Origin: Lachnospiraceae bacterium
GTDB taxonomy: Bacteria; Bacillota; Clostridia; Lachnospirales; Lachnospiraceae
Length of the DNA stretch: 64,000 nucleotides
NCBI GenBank assembly: GCA_016280395.1
Contig: JAEEGQ010000059.1
Span: forward strand, 49,456-113,455
Direction of reading: 5' to 3'
The notes beneath the pieces are model-generated. The model was not told the DNA's origin. It did no database searches and saw only the letters and a list, made by a program, of their open reading frames with translations. Within the stretch, counting starts at the first letter, position 1. Each line of letters starts with the position of its first letter. Of the stretch, positions 16,118-24,844 are shown piece by piece. The position numbers and the translations under genes are program-made.

Positions 16118-16470
16118 GTTCCGTAGCCCTCTTTATCCGTTACTTTCTTGATCACAGCTTTCAGTTCTCTCGGAGAGAACGGCATGATCAGGTATTCTGA
16201 GGCGTTTTCGACCGCTTCGGCCGACTTTGGCTTTGAATCCAGCAAAAGGATCACAGGTATCTTCTTTCCGGCGCAGAAAGCCAGTATCTTCCGGCTGTCA
16301 ACTCTCGGTATGTCGTTTGACAGTATCATAAGATCCGGGTGCCCCTCTTCAAGCCTTGTAAGAACAAAGGTTCCGTCAAAAGCCTTTTCAACCTCGGTTT
16401 CGCTGTTACCGAGAAGTATCGCGTAGGCGCTTAACAGATCCCTGTCCGGTGATGCAAAGAGAATCTTCAA
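16114..16470 (-). CDS. Degenerate response-regulator receiver (pseudo-receiver)
   Basis: A 118-residue single-domain protein with receiver fold features. The segment PDLMILSNDIP (46-56) aligns with the phospho-acceptor strand, but the Asp is Ser51. The conserved Lys of the KP motif is Met96 (YLIMPFSPREL), and the acidic pair after strand 1 reads SPDRD. It has no DNA-binding output domain. It is the first gene of the operon pseudo-receiver, pseudo-kinase, VTC polymerase, DUF4956. Phosphorylation by the usual route appears impossible; a protein-interaction or allosteric role is likely. Confidence 0.82.
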   Translation of the reverse strand: MKILFASPDRDLLSAYAILLGNSETEVEKAFDGTFVLTRLEEGHPDLMILSNDIPRVDSRKILAFCAGKKIPVILLLDSKPKSAEAVENASEYLIMPFSPRELKAVIKKVTDKEGYGT

Positions 16471-16497
16471 TTTGAAACCTCCGGGTGCTGTATTGCT

Positions 16498-16629
16498 TCT
16501 ACAATAGACCTTCGGTCTATTGTCAGCATTTGAAGAGAATAAGCCCTCTGGGCTTATTCCAGCTCTACAATAGACCTTCGGTCTATTGTCAGCATGTGAA
16601 ATGAATAAGCCCTCCGGGCTTATTCCGGC
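16498..16629. repeat. Two tandem 66-bp units, each with two hairpins
   Basis: 16498-16563 and 16564-16629 are near-identical 66-bp units (about five differences). Each contains ACAATAGACC/GGTCTATTGT (loop TTC) and GAATAAGCCC/GGGCTTATTC hairpins. They fill the 163-bp gap between the FAD oxidoreductase stop and the pseudo-receiver start, both on the minus strand, so they may act as serial terminators or as an RNA-stabilising element. Confidence 0.85.
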
Positions 16630-16633
16630 TCCG

Positions 16634-18103
16634 TTACTTTTCTTTCCTGCGTTCTTCTTTTTCTATGGCTTCAACAGCACGTTTTCCTGCGTTTGCAGCC
16701 ATCGGAAGCCCGCCCGGTGCCGTCTGCCACTGTGTCGCAAGGAACAGGTTGCCTATCTCCTTTACCTTGCTTGCGATGGACAAAGGCTTCTTCTTTGCAG
16801 GCATCACAAAGGACATGAACGATCCTATCTCCGATCCCACATACCTTGCGTAGCTTGCGGGCGTCCAGGTGTCAAGCTCCTTGATCTTGCCTTTAAGAGC
16901 GGGTACCTGCCGTTCGATAAGCTCCTGCTGAGCCGCCTTCAGAAGCTCCTTTTTCTCTTTATAGAGCTTCCTGTTCTTTGAGAGCTCTACAAGGCCTTTC
17001 GCATGCTCCTCGTTAACATAGATCATGGTCTGGAGGATGTTCTTGCCTTCGGGCGAGTACTTCTTTTCATGTGAGAACTCGCGGATGATGCAGCTCTTTG
17101 CCATCAGGATGTCCTGCAGGTCCTCCGGGATGTCAACAACAAGCGTCCCCTTAAAAGGCACATCCTTCGCATCTGCGGCAAAAGCGGCATGAATTGACGA
17201 AAAGCGCTTAAATGCGCGGGATTCGTAAACTTTTCTGAAGGGTTTCGGCAGCCTGATGTTAAGCAGCTTTCCAAAAAGCATCTTCGGATCGAAGGTCACG
17301 ATTATCTTGTCTGCCTTTATTGTCTCGCCGTCCTCGAAGGTTACGGAGGTTGCAACGTTGTTTTCAACATTTATGGTCTCTGCCTTTTTCCTTGTAAGAA
17401 GCTTTCCGCCAAGGCTCTTGAACCTCTCTGTCATGTGCTCTGCCATGGCAATGGAGCCGCCCTCCGGCAGATCCCCGTTATCACCGCAGTAGGTTGCCGC
17501 AACATACGCAAACGCAGCCATGGAAAAGTCCGGACCGATCAGCGAATTGAAGAACTCGCGAAGAAGCGGATCCTTGTATTTATTCCCGTATTCAACAACC
17601 GTCATCCGGTTAAAGGACAGGATCGCCGAAAGAGCCGCCATCTTGTTGAAGATATTACCGGACTTGTCGTGTTTTTTGCCGCCGATCCCGTTTATGAACA
17701 TGATGTTCTTGACTGCGCGCCTGAATTTCTTTATGGTCTTTGCGTCATCCGGCGAAAGCGCCAGCATATCCCTTGCGGTCTTGTCTATCGAACGCCAGAG
17801 CGAGAGCGACCTTCCGTCCTTTTCGTAGGTATAGAGTTTATCGCTCTTGACGATCTTTATGTCATCACCGAGAGCCCCAAGCTCCTCCCACATTTTATAT
17901 AAACCGGAATGCGGATTTGTGCCTGTCAGCCAGTGAATGCAGTTATCTATGTGAAAACCGCCCCTGTTCCAGCCCGTGAGGTTTCCTCCCGCAATGTTAT
18001 GCTGTTCCGCGATCGTTACATTAAAACCGTGACGGAGTGCGTAAATACCTGCCGATATGCCTGCTACCCCGCCTCCGAGGATCAAGATCTCGTTTTTCTT
18101 CAT
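16634..18103 (-). CDS. NAD(P)/FAD-dependent oxidoreductase, phytoene dehydrogenase-like
   Basis: A 489-residue flavoprotein. The N-terminus carries the dinucleotide motif GGGVAGISAG and the following glutamate, then GGNLTGWNRGGFHID typical of the CrtI/CrtN/carotene isomerase-like superfamily; the C-terminus has the FAD-binding TQWQTAPGGLPMAANAGKRA motif. The start at 18103 is chosen because the motif begins at residue 5 and GGAGTGAAAAGGAT precedes it. No carotenoid synthesis genes are nearby, so a different lipid or isoprenoid substrate is likely. Monocistronic as far as can be seen. Confidence 0.85.
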   Translation of the reverse strand: MKKNEILILGGGVAGISAGIYALRHGFNVTIAEQHNIAGGNLTGWNRGGFHIDNCIHWLTGTNPHSGLYKMWEELGALGDDIKIVKSDKLYTYEKDGRSLSLWRSIDKTARDMLALSPDDAKTIKKFRRAVKNIMFINGIGGKKHDKSGNIFNKMAALSAILSFNRMTVVEYGNKYKDPLLREFFNSLIGPDFSMAAFAYVAATYCGDNGDLPEGGSIAMAEHMTERFKSLGGKLLTRKKAETINVENNVATSVTFEDGETIKADKIIVTFDPKMLFGKLLNIRLPKPFRKVYESRAFKRFSSIHAAFAADAKDVPFKGTLVVDIPEDLQDILMAKSCIIREFSHEKKYSPEGKNILQTMIYVNEEHAKGLVELSKNRKLYKEKKELLKAAQQELIERQVPALKGKIKELDTWTPASYARYVGSEIGSFMSFVMPAKKKPLSIASKVKEIGNLFLATQWQTAPGGLPMAANAGKRAVEAIEKEERRKEK

Positions 18104-18146
18104 ATCCTTTTCACTCCTTTCCAAAGATCACAGGGAACCGGGATGC

Positions 18147-18281
18147 ACCGTTCCAAAGCGGTGCCCGGCCGTTTGCTGCGTCCCCTGCATCCCTGCCGCT
18201 TACCTTGCTGTACTATACTATCGATTTGTTTCGAGATTGTGAAATGTCAGGGAAGAAATTGTGTTCGCCCGGTCCCTGACA
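18147..18281. other. Gap between oxidoreductase and rhomboid genes with two hairpins
   Basis: The 258-bp gap 18104-18361 holds no gene. It contains GCACCGTTCCAAAGCGGTGC (18147-18166) and a 9-bp stem TGTCAGGGA (18245-18253) with TCCCTGACA (18273-18281). These could be leader structure for the oxidoreductase transcript, which starts here on the minus strand. No riboswitch family was recognised. Confidence 0.45.
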
Positions 18282-18320
18282 TGCAAGAAAGCTTGCGCAG
18301 GGGGCATCCGCTTATCGCAC

Positions 18321-18356
18321 AAAAAATCCGGAACGCAACTGCGATTACGTCCCGGA
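18321..18356 (-). terminator. Terminator of the PPIase-GH114-rhomboid operon
   Basis: On the minus strand TCCGGGACG (18348-18356) pairs with CGTTCCGGA (18327-18335), followed by six T (18321-18326). It lies 5 bp beyond the rhomboid stop. Confidence 0.75.
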
Positions 18357-18361
18357 CAGGT

Positions 18362-18946
18362 TTATCTCCTTTTGTTTCCGTTCATCAAAAAACCCAGCGC
18401 CGAGCCTACGCCGCCGCCGATGATGTGCGAAAGATTTGAAATATTGTCGGATACCGCTATCCCCTGGTAAACCTGCTGGCCTATGTAGAGAAGTGCCACA
18501 AGTATAAAGGTGATGGGTATCTCACCCGCATTGATGCTTGCAAAGGACGAAAGCAGGATGAGCGCGAAAACCACACCGCTTGCCCCTAGCAGCGCTGTTC
18601 TCGGGAAAAAGATGAAATGCACCAGTCCCGTCACAAATGCGGTAACAACGATAACTTTAATGATATTCCTTGACCCGTACTTCTCTTCGAGCATGGGACC
18701 GACTATGAGGAGCAGCATGAGATTGCCGATCAGATGGTTAAGATCTGCATGGCCGAGGACATGGCCGAAAAACCTGAAATACGTAAAAGGATCGAGCAGG
18801 GACGACCTGTAAACGCTGAACAAGAGCCCTGTACTGAAGTTGTTTGTAGCCTTCCCGATGAGGAGCACGGCAAGGCAGAGCGCCGAAAAACCGAGGATCA
18901 CCGGGGAATTGAATGTAAATATCAGCTTTTTATGTTGTTTAGCCAT
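18362..18946 (-). CDS. Rhomboid family intramembrane serine protease
   Basis: A 194-residue protein with about six transmembrane segments. Typical rhomboid landmarks are present: HLIGN at 71-75 in transmembrane segment 2, the catalytic Ser123 in GASG, and the catalytic His174 in HIIGGGVG. It should cleave membrane proteins within or near the bilayer. It starts 1 bp after the stop of the GH114-like gene and is probably translated from the same mRNA. Confidence 0.9.
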   Translation of the reverse strand: MAKQHKKLIFTFNSPVILGFSALCLAVLLIGKATNNFSTGLLFSVYRSSLLDPFTYFRFFGHVLGHADLNHLIGNLMLLLIVGPMLEEKYGSRNIIKVIVVTAFVTGLVHFIFFPRTALLGASGVVFALILLSSFASINAGEIPITFILVALLYIGQQVYQGIAVSDNISNLSHIIGGGVGSALGFLMNGNKRR

Positions 18947-18947
18947 T

Positions 18948-19844
18948 TCAGTTGAACAGTCTTTCCGAGATATAGTAGTGATAATTGTTTGTTTTACAGT
19001 ATTCCGCCACTTTTGCCTTTATCTTTTCGTCCGTTGCAAACTCGGTGACAAAGATGTCAAGGCCGGCATCCCTGCATTTCTTCAGATAACCGTCATAATA
19101 ACCGAGCGACTGCCCCTCTTCAAACTTGCCCGTGTCGGGATTTACTGCGGTAACAATGCATTCCTGGTTCACGCCAGCGATCAGTTTCTTTATATCGCTG
19201 TTGTTGCGGAGAAGATAGGATACAAAGGTATCCGCGTTCACGACATAAGCCTTTTTATAATAATGCTGCGTCACTTCGCTAAGCACTGAGATAAGGCTGT
19301 CGCGTACCGCGCCCGAATCAAGCTTTTCGGCCCCTGTGCCGGCTGAGGCGTAGGCATATATCGAGCAGCCGTCAAGAAAGAACCCGTCAACACCCTTTGA
19401 AGCCGTCTCGCCTATCTTTGCAAGTATATATTCCAGCCATTCGTGTTTGGTAACATCCATCCAGACCCTGTGGTAAACATCACCGCAGTCATCCACCGCG
19501 CATTCCTCATACCTTTTGAACGCCGGGTCTTCCCTTGTAAGAGTCGCCAGGCTTAAATACGCGTAAGTCTTAACTCTCTCGTTCTTTAATGCCGCAATAT
19601 CAGCCTTATCGATATTCTCGGCATTTATCACCACAGCATCATATTCATAAAGCTTTTTGACAGCTTCTTTATCCGTTGACGAAACACCCGTAAAGACTCC
19701 GAACGGCGTCCTTGTGGTCTCTTCTTTTAGTCTTTTGCCCTGGATGTAGTCGGCATAAAAGATGGCTCCCACCGTGCCGGCAACAATGATAAGTGCCAGT
19801 ACGATAAGGACAGCCGGAAGTATCTTACCAGAATCAGATTTCAT
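18948..19844 (-). CDS. Membrane-anchored GH114-like (endo-alpha-1,4-polygalactosaminidase family) protein
   Basis: A 298-residue protein with one N-terminal transmembrane anchor (about 9-31) and an extracellular TIM-barrel-like domain. KTYAYLSLATL, the HRVWMDVTKHEW region and GVDGFFLDG (about 150-158) resemble the TM1410/GH114 family of predicted polygalactosaminidases. Cleavage of an amino-sugar polymer in the envelope is a family-level prediction. GGAGC lies upstream of the ATG. It is 20 bp downstream of the PPIase gene and 1 bp upstream of rhomboid. Confidence 0.75.
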   Translation of the reverse strand: MKSDSGKILPAVLIVLALIIVAGTVGAIFYADYIQGKRLKEETTRTPFGVFTGVSSTDKEAVKKLYEYDAVVINAENIDKADIAALKNERVKTYAYLSLATLTREDPAFKRYEECAVDDCGDVYHRVWMDVTKHEWLEYILAKIGETASKGVDGFFLDGCSIYAYASAGTGAEKLDSGAVRDSLISVLSEVTQHYYKKAYVVNADTFVSYLLRNNSDIKKLIAGVNQECIVTAVNPDTGKFEEGQSLGYYDGYLKKCRDAGLDIFVTEFATDEKIKAKVAEYCKTNNYHYYISERLFN

Positions 19845-19864
19845 AAACTGTCGCTCCGTGAGCT

Positions 19865-20389
19865 TTACATGATGGTTTCAGGCTCAGGATAATCCTTTCC
19901 GAAGGTTTCAACGGTAACTGTTTTCATGACTACCGGCTTTACGGGACGGTCCCTGAAGTCGGTATCGCTGCAGGCAACACGGTTTACGATATCCATGCCT
20001 TCGATCACCTTGCCGAATGCGGCATAACCGCCGTCAAGATGCGGAGCGGCCTTATGCATGATAAAGAACTGGCTGCCTGCCGAATCCGGATGCATTGCCC
20101 TTGCCATGGAAAGCACGCCTGCTTCATGTTTAAGGTCGTTTTTGAAGCCGTTATCGGCAAATTCGCCTGCTATCGAATAACCGGGATCGCCTGTTCCGTT
20201 TCCGAGAGGGCATCCGCCCTGGATCATAAAATTACGGATAATGCGGTGAAAGCCGAGGCCATTATAAAAGCCTCTTTTTACAAGGCTGATAAAGTTGTTT
20301 ACAGTGTTGGGGGCAATTTCGGGATAGAGTTCGGCTTTGATAATGCTTCCGTCTTCCAGTTCGATGGTTACTACGGGATTTTCGTTCAT
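19865..20389 (-). CDS. Cyclophilin-type peptidyl-prolyl cis-trans isomerase
   Basis: A 174-residue single-domain cyclophilin. Active-site segments are intact: FHRIIRNFMIQGG (Arg and Gln), GVLSMARA, GSQFFIM and LDGGYAAFGKV. There is no signal peptide, so it is cytoplasmic and accelerates proline isomerisation during folding. It is first in a three-gene minus-strand operon and divergent from the DegV genes. Confidence 0.95.
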   Translation of the reverse strand: MNENPVVTIELEDGSIIKAELYPEIAPNTVNNFISLVKRGFYNGLGFHRIIRNFMIQGGCPLGNGTGDPGYSIAGEFADNGFKNDLKHEAGVLSMARAMHPDSAGSQFFIMHKAAPHLDGGYAAFGKVIEGMDIVNRVACSDTDFRDRPVKPVVMKTVTVETFGKDYPEPETIM

Positions 20390-20502
20390 GTTTTGCTTGT
20401 ACCTTTCTTTGGCGCATTTTGCGCATTCTTAAGATGATTATAACACGGTTGCCGCAAAAATACAAGGAAATGGAATTTAAATGATGTGGAATATAAAACT
20501 TA

Positions 20503-20549
20503 TTGACATAATAATCATTATGTGATAATGTAGTTTCGAAAACTACATT
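20503..20549 (+). promoter_or_regulatory. Promoter and operator-like palindrome upstream of the first DegV gene
   Basis: TTGACA at 20503-20508 and TAATGT at 20526-20531 are 17 bp apart. A perfect palindrome with 10-bp arms (20527-20536 and 20540-20549, centre CGA) overlaps the -10 box and start site, where a repressor would block initiation. As RNA it could also form a hairpin at the 5' end. Confidence 0.65.
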
Positions 20550-20583
20550 GATTTGTTTTTGAAACAGCAACGAAAGGAACACC

Positions 20584-21462
20584 ATGTCATTCAGGATCTT
20601 TACCGATTCCTCATCGAATCTCCCTACACCGTTTATCGTTAAGAACAACATAGATCTGGTGTATTTTTCATACATCTTCAACGGAACAGAATATGTCTGC
20701 AAGGACACAGAGACCTTTGACGGCGATACCTACTACAGGGCCATAAAGTCCGGCGCAAAGGTCAGTACTTCACAGGTCACGCCCGCGCAGTACATAAAGG
20801 CCTTTGAACCTTTCCTTGCAAAGGGCGAGGATATCCTGTTCATCAGCATGTCATCCGGCATAAGCGGCTCCTTTGGCTCCGCGCAGATGGCAAGAGAAGA
20901 ATTAAAAGAGCAGTTCCCGGAACGCAAGGTTGTGCTTTTTGACACACTTGCGGCGTCTCTCGGGCAGGCTTTCTTCATACATAAAGCGATAGAATGCAGG
21001 GACAGCGGCAGTTCCCTTGATGAGACGGAAGCGGCTCTTCTTGCGCTGCGTCCGAGGGTATACCAGCATGTTATGCTCGGGGATCTTATGTACCTCTCAA
21101 AGACCGGCCGTGTTTCCGCTCCGACAGCGCTTCTTGGCACCATCCTCGGCATCCGCCCCATCCTTAAGGGCTCACCCGAGGGAAAGCTTGTCATGGTAGG
21201 CCGCGCAAAAGGGCGAAAAGCCGCAATTAAAGCGCTTGTCGACAAATATGCAGAAGTGGTTGACAGAAACAACAACAAGTATGTCGGTATAGCCTATACA
21301 AGCAGCGAGGAGGACGCAAACCTCATAGCCGAAAAGCTTAAAGAAGCGGCTGCCCCCGAAACGCTCGAGATCGTCCGCTACGAGCCCGTTACCGGCTCCC
21401 ATGTGGGTCCCGATACGGTCGCTGTCTTCTATCTTGGCGGCGATGACGCAAGAACGCATTAA
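20584..21462 (+). CDS. DegV family fatty-acid-binding protein
   Basis: A 292-residue DegV protein. It shows TDSSSNLP at the N-terminus, the fatty-acid head-group region SSGISGSFGSAQMA, LGDLMYLSKTGRVS and the C-terminal GSHVGPDTVAVFYLG. Proteins of this family (FakB in S. aureus) hold a fatty acid for phosphorylation by FakA. No fakA gene lies in the window. AAAGG lies upstream of the ATG. It is followed after 69 bp by a second DegV gene in the same orientation. Confidence 0.92.
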   Translation: MSFRIFTDSSSNLPTPFIVKNNIDLVYFSYIFNGTEYVCKDTETFDGDTYYRAIKSGAKVSTSQVTPAQYIKAFEPFLAKGEDILFISMSSGISGSFGSAQMAREELKEQFPERKVVLFDTLAASLGQAFFIHKAIECRDSGSSLDETEAALLALRPRVYQHVMLGDLMYLSKTGRVSAPTALLGTILGIRPILKGSPEGKLVMVGRAKGRKAAIKALVDKYAEVVDRNNNKYVGIAYTSSEEDANLIAEKLKEAAAPETLEIVRYEPVTGSHVGPDTVAVFYLGGDDARTH

Positions 21463-21531
21463 CGTTCGAAAAAACAGATCATTATTTTCCGGATCCCGAC
21501 AATGACCCCGGAAAAACGAAAGGATATAAAA

Positions 21532-22395
21532 ATGAACGACTATGTGATCTTTACCGACTCGGCATGTGACATATCGGCAAAGCTTCTTGATGAATGGCAC
21601 GTAAGATATGTAAACCTGACATTCAGGAATGACGCTACGGGCGAAGAGTATACCCCCGATGTCATGGGCACAGAGGATTTTTACAAGCAAATGCGTGAAG
21701 GGACGGTATTCAAGACCTCTGCGGCCAATATGTCCGCATTTACCGAAGCCTTCGAGCCGGTCCTCCTCGAAGGGAAGGATATCCTCTACATCGGCTTTTC
21801 ATCGGGCTTGAGCAGCACCGTCAACGCAGCGGATGCCGTTGCAAAGGATATGCGTTTCAAATATCCCGAAAGAAAGATCATCGCAATAGATACCCTCTGC
21901 GCATCGGCCGGCCAGGGACTGATACTCTATCTCTCGGTACTCAAGCGCAACGAAGGGGCAGATATCCACGAGAACGCAAATTACGTGTTAGACTGCATCC
22001 CGCACCTTGACCACTGGTTTACCGTTGACGACCTCGTTTACTTAAAACGCGGCGGAAGGGTCAGCGGCGTTGCGGCATTTATCGGCGGCATGCTCGATAT
22101 AAAGCCGGTACTCCATGTAGATGACGACGGACACCTTATCGCTATGTTCAAGGTCCGCAGCAGAAAGAAGTCCATCCAGGCGCTTGCCGACAAATATTCC
22201 GAGCTTATAGACGACCCTGCGGGAAGATATTTCATCTCCCACGGCGACTGTATAGAAGATGCCAAAGCACTTGAAGACCTGATCTATGCAAAGAGCGGCA
22301 GGAAAGCCGAGCTCATAACCGACATCGGACCCGTTATCGGAGCACACTCCGGTCCCGGCACCCTCGCCCTGTTCTTCCTTGGAAAGAACAGGTAA
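21532..22395 (+). CDS. DegV family fatty-acid-binding protein (second copy)
   Basis: A 287-residue DegV protein clearly diverged from its upstream neighbour. Conserved parts are FTDSACDIS, the SSGLSSTVNAADA head-group loop, VDDLVYLKRGGRVSG and GAHSGPGTLALFFLG. The start at 21532 is preferred (GAAAGGAT upstream) over an in-frame ATG at 21502. It probably shares the promoter of the first copy and ends at a strong terminator. Different DegV paralogues usually differ in fatty-acid preference. Confidence 0.92.
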   Translation: MNDYVIFTDSACDISAKLLDEWHVRYVNLTFRNDATGEEYTPDVMGTEDFYKQMREGTVFKTSAANMSAFTEAFEPVLLEGKDILYIGFSSGLSSTVNAADAVAKDMRFKYPERKIIAIDTLCASAGQGLILYLSVLKRNEGADIHENANYVLDCIPHLDHWFTVDDLVYLKRGGRVSGVAAFIGGMLDIKPVLHVDDDGHLIAMFKVRSRKKSIQALADKYSELIDDPAGRYFISHGDCIEDAKALEDLIYAKSGRKAELITDIGPVIGAHSGPGTLALFFLGKNR

Positions 22396-22434
22396 ACAAG
22401 CCTGCAAGTTATCCGCATATAAACTTTCTTGATG

Positions 22435-22472
22435 AAGACAGATCCCCGGGATTGCTCCCGGGGATCCGTCTT
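22435..22472. terminator. Bidirectional terminator between DegV and diguanylate cyclase genes
   Basis: A 10-bp core GATCCCCGGG/CCCGGGGATC, extended by AAGAC/GTCTT around single mismatches, forms a strong hairpin between two convergent genes, with T/A tracts on both sides. Confidence 0.85.
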
Positions 22473-22485
22473 TTATGTCATTTTC

Positions 22486-24408
22486 TCACACAAACGTCAA
22501 ATAGTTTCCCTGTTTCGTCTTGCTCTGGTAGGTTCCGGAATCTGCGCGTTTGTAAAGCGTATCAAAATCGATTGTCTCGTTTTCCTTGTAGATGGATGCT
22601 CCGACGCTCATGCAAAGATCGAATCCCCTTATCTCGGGGATGTCGAGCTCGTCGATAAACTGGAAGAAACGGGAAATAACCTTGCTCCCGACTTTTTCGC
22701 TCTGGACTCCCTGGGCATATGCGGCGAATTCGTCGCCTCCGAGCCTGAATACGATATCGTTGTCACGAAAAGCGCGTTTTAAGCAGTTTGCAACAGATTT
22801 CAGCACCTCGTCTCCGGCACTGTGTCCGTAGGTATCGTTGATCGACTTAAAGTGATCTATGTCAAGCACGCAGAACATGCCGTGAATACCCTTGAACATC
22901 ATGTTCTTCGTCATATCTTCGCCGTTGCCGCGGTTCCTTATCCCTGTAAGAAGGTCTGTCTCCGACAGGAACTTGAAATGTTCCTCGCGTTTCTTCTGCG
23001 CCCCGATAGGCTCTACCGCGAAGATCACTTCGGTGGGCTGTCCGAGCCCGTCCACCGTCGTAACGATAAACCTTGCACAGCACCAGCCGTTAACACGGTC
23101 TTCGTACTCAAGCGTTATGGTCTTGCGGCCTTCGAGACGCTCGGGCAAAGTGGTAAGATCCATGAACTTGAGCACGGTCTCAAGATACTGCGGAAGCACA
23201 AGACCACGCATGACATTCTGCATCTGCTCGTTTGCGCCCACGCCTTCCTTGTTGCCTCTTAAGCGTTCTATGTTCGTATTGGTCTTCAACGCCTCAAGGG
23301 TATCGTCCTTAAGGTTGAACAGGTGCATGGAGACATAGATGGCCGCAAGGTAACTAATGCCGTCCTTTACGGCATTCTTCATTTCCTGCTTGTTGATCCT
23401 GTGGAAATTGATCTCGTTGCGGATCTCCTGCCTTGTAAAGTCCTCAACGCCTCTGTGGTAACCACGGAGTTCTTCGTAATAATCCTTATAGATCTCGGGA
23501 TGAAGCTCCATGCTGATCCCAAGCCCGTCAATCAGGAACTCATACAGGTCGATCTTCTCGGAAGCGCTGCTGGAGTCCTCGATAAAAGCCTTGGTGATGA
23601 CGATCATCTCGTCTGTGGGCATATGGTTTGAAAACAGATTTAAGAGTGGTATAAAGATATCGTTCGTATTCTGGGAAATCTCGGAATCGTCCTTAAATCC
23701 CAGCATGACCGATCTGAATTCTTTGATATGCTGCTCTGTAATGGGCTCTTTGTTAAGAACAAGATCGCCTTCAAGCACAAGCAGCTTCGCTATTGACCTT
23801 AAGTACTCATTTGGCTGCGCGTCTGCCTTTTTGATAAGATCGTCGCGCACCTTCAGGTACTCATCGCGCATATTAAGGGAGATGTATGCTTCTGTCAGGT
23901 TCATGAGATTCTGGACCTGTGTACGCTCGGGAAGCACATTGTCATCCATATAGACTTTGAGCTTCTCTATGTAGGGTCTGCAGAACTCAGCTATGGACGG
24001 ATCTTCCGTAAAGCTCAGCATATATTCGATAGCCGTCATGTAATAGGCATCGGGCAGACCCTGCAGGTCGAGGAGCGCATTAATATAACGCATGCTTTCG
24101 ACAGGTGCATGCATGGAAACATAATATTCAATATTCCGGATATACAACAGACCGAGATCGTTGGTAGATATCTTGTCGGTCTCCTGCGCCGCTATGATGT
24201 ATTTCTGGTTAACGGCATGCAGGGCATGCAGGGAAACGTCGTTCGTCTCGACTATTACCCTGTAATAGACCTCACTGTACTCCTCCAAAAGCAGGCAGTC
24301 TCCGGATTCGGCATCCTCGTCGAAAACGGCTGCTGCTTCCGCGATAAACTCCGGCGTAAGCGGCGTCTCGCGGTCAAAAGCTATCCGACTAAGCTCGTCA
24401 AGCGTCAT
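22486..24408 (-). CDS. Diguanylate cyclase with long helical sensor region
   Basis: A 640-residue soluble protein. Residues 1 to about 380 are helical and TPR-like with no membrane segment; about 380-465 looks like a PAS-type link (YEDRVNGWCCARFIV); the GGDEF domain occupies about 470-640 with the intact GGDEF motif at 557-561. The inhibitory I-site RxxD (RDND) lies exactly five residues before it, so product feedback is likely. It makes cyclic di-GMP from GTP. No EAL or HD-GYP partner is in the window. Confidence 0.93.
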   Translation of the reverse strand: MTLDELSRIAFDRETPLTPEFIAEAAAVFDEDAESGDCLLLEEYSEVYYRVIVETNDVSLHALHAVNQKYIIAAQETDKISTNDLGLLYIRNIEYYVSMHAPVESMRYINALLDLQGLPDAYYMTAIEYMLSFTEDPSIAEFCRPYIEKLKVYMDDNVLPERTQVQNLMNLTEAYISLNMRDEYLKVRDDLIKKADAQPNEYLRSIAKLLVLEGDLVLNKEPITEQHIKEFRSVMLGFKDDSEISQNTNDIFIPLLNLFSNHMPTDEMIVITKAFIEDSSSASEKIDLYEFLIDGLGISMELHPEIYKDYYEELRGYHRGVEDFTRQEIRNEINFHRINKQEMKNAVKDGISYLAAIYVSMHLFNLKDDTLEALKTNTNIERLRGNKEGVGANEQMQNVMRGLVLPQYLETVLKFMDLTTLPERLEGRKTITLEYEDRVNGWCCARFIVTTVDGLGQPTEVIFAVEPIGAQKKREEHFKFLSETDLLTGIRNRGNGEDMTKNMMFKGIHGMFCVLDIDHFKSINDTYGHSAGDEVLKSVANCLKRAFRDNDIVFRLGGDEFAAYAQGVQSEKVGSKVISRFFQFIDELDIPEIRGFDLCMSVGASIYKENETIDFDTLYKRADSGTYQSKTKQGNYLTFV

Positions 24409-24454
24409 GAAGCGCCTCGCTATTATTTCGCAGCCCCGGTGCGCTGCGTTTATT

Positions 24455-24772
24455 TTATGAGTTCGTTATGAGACTTAAGATGTCTTCTTTCTTGCAGTAT
24501 CCGACTTTTTTTGCCTTCTGCATTCCGTCCTTGTAGATAAGGAGTGTGGGAACGCCCATGATACCGAACTCTGCAGCAAGTTCCTGTTCGTCGTCAACAT
24601 TTACCTTGCAGACCTTTATCTTGCCGTCCTGCTCTTCGTCAAGCTTTGCAAGCTCCGGAGCAAGCATCTTGCAGGGTCCGCACCACGGAGCCCAGAAATC
24701 GACTACCACAGGTACCGCAGCCTTCGTAACCTCTGCTTCAAATGTGTCTTTTGTAATGTTTACTTCTGCCAT
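24455..24772 (-). CDS. trxA: Thioredoxin
   Basis: A 105-residue thioredoxin with the redox motif WCGPC at 30-34 and the cis-Pro loop MGVPT. The start at 24772 has AGGAGG 8 nt upstream; an in-frame codon further upstream would add residues not found in thioredoxins. It reduces protein disulfides in the cytosol. A TATAAT-like sequence around the rsmJ stop (24840-24845 on the minus strand) may give it its own promoter. Confidence 0.95.
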   Translation of the reverse strand: MAEVNITKDTFEAEVTKAAVPVVVDFWAPWCGPCKMLAPELAKLDEEQDGKIKVCKVNVDDEQELAAEFGIMGVPTLLIYKDGMQKAKKVGYCKKEDILSLITNS

Positions 24773-24844
24773 GTCAAAACCTCCTGGTCTTTCTGAAAAT
24801 GAGGTCATAAACCGCAAAGGCGGTTTTTGTGACCACACCACTCA

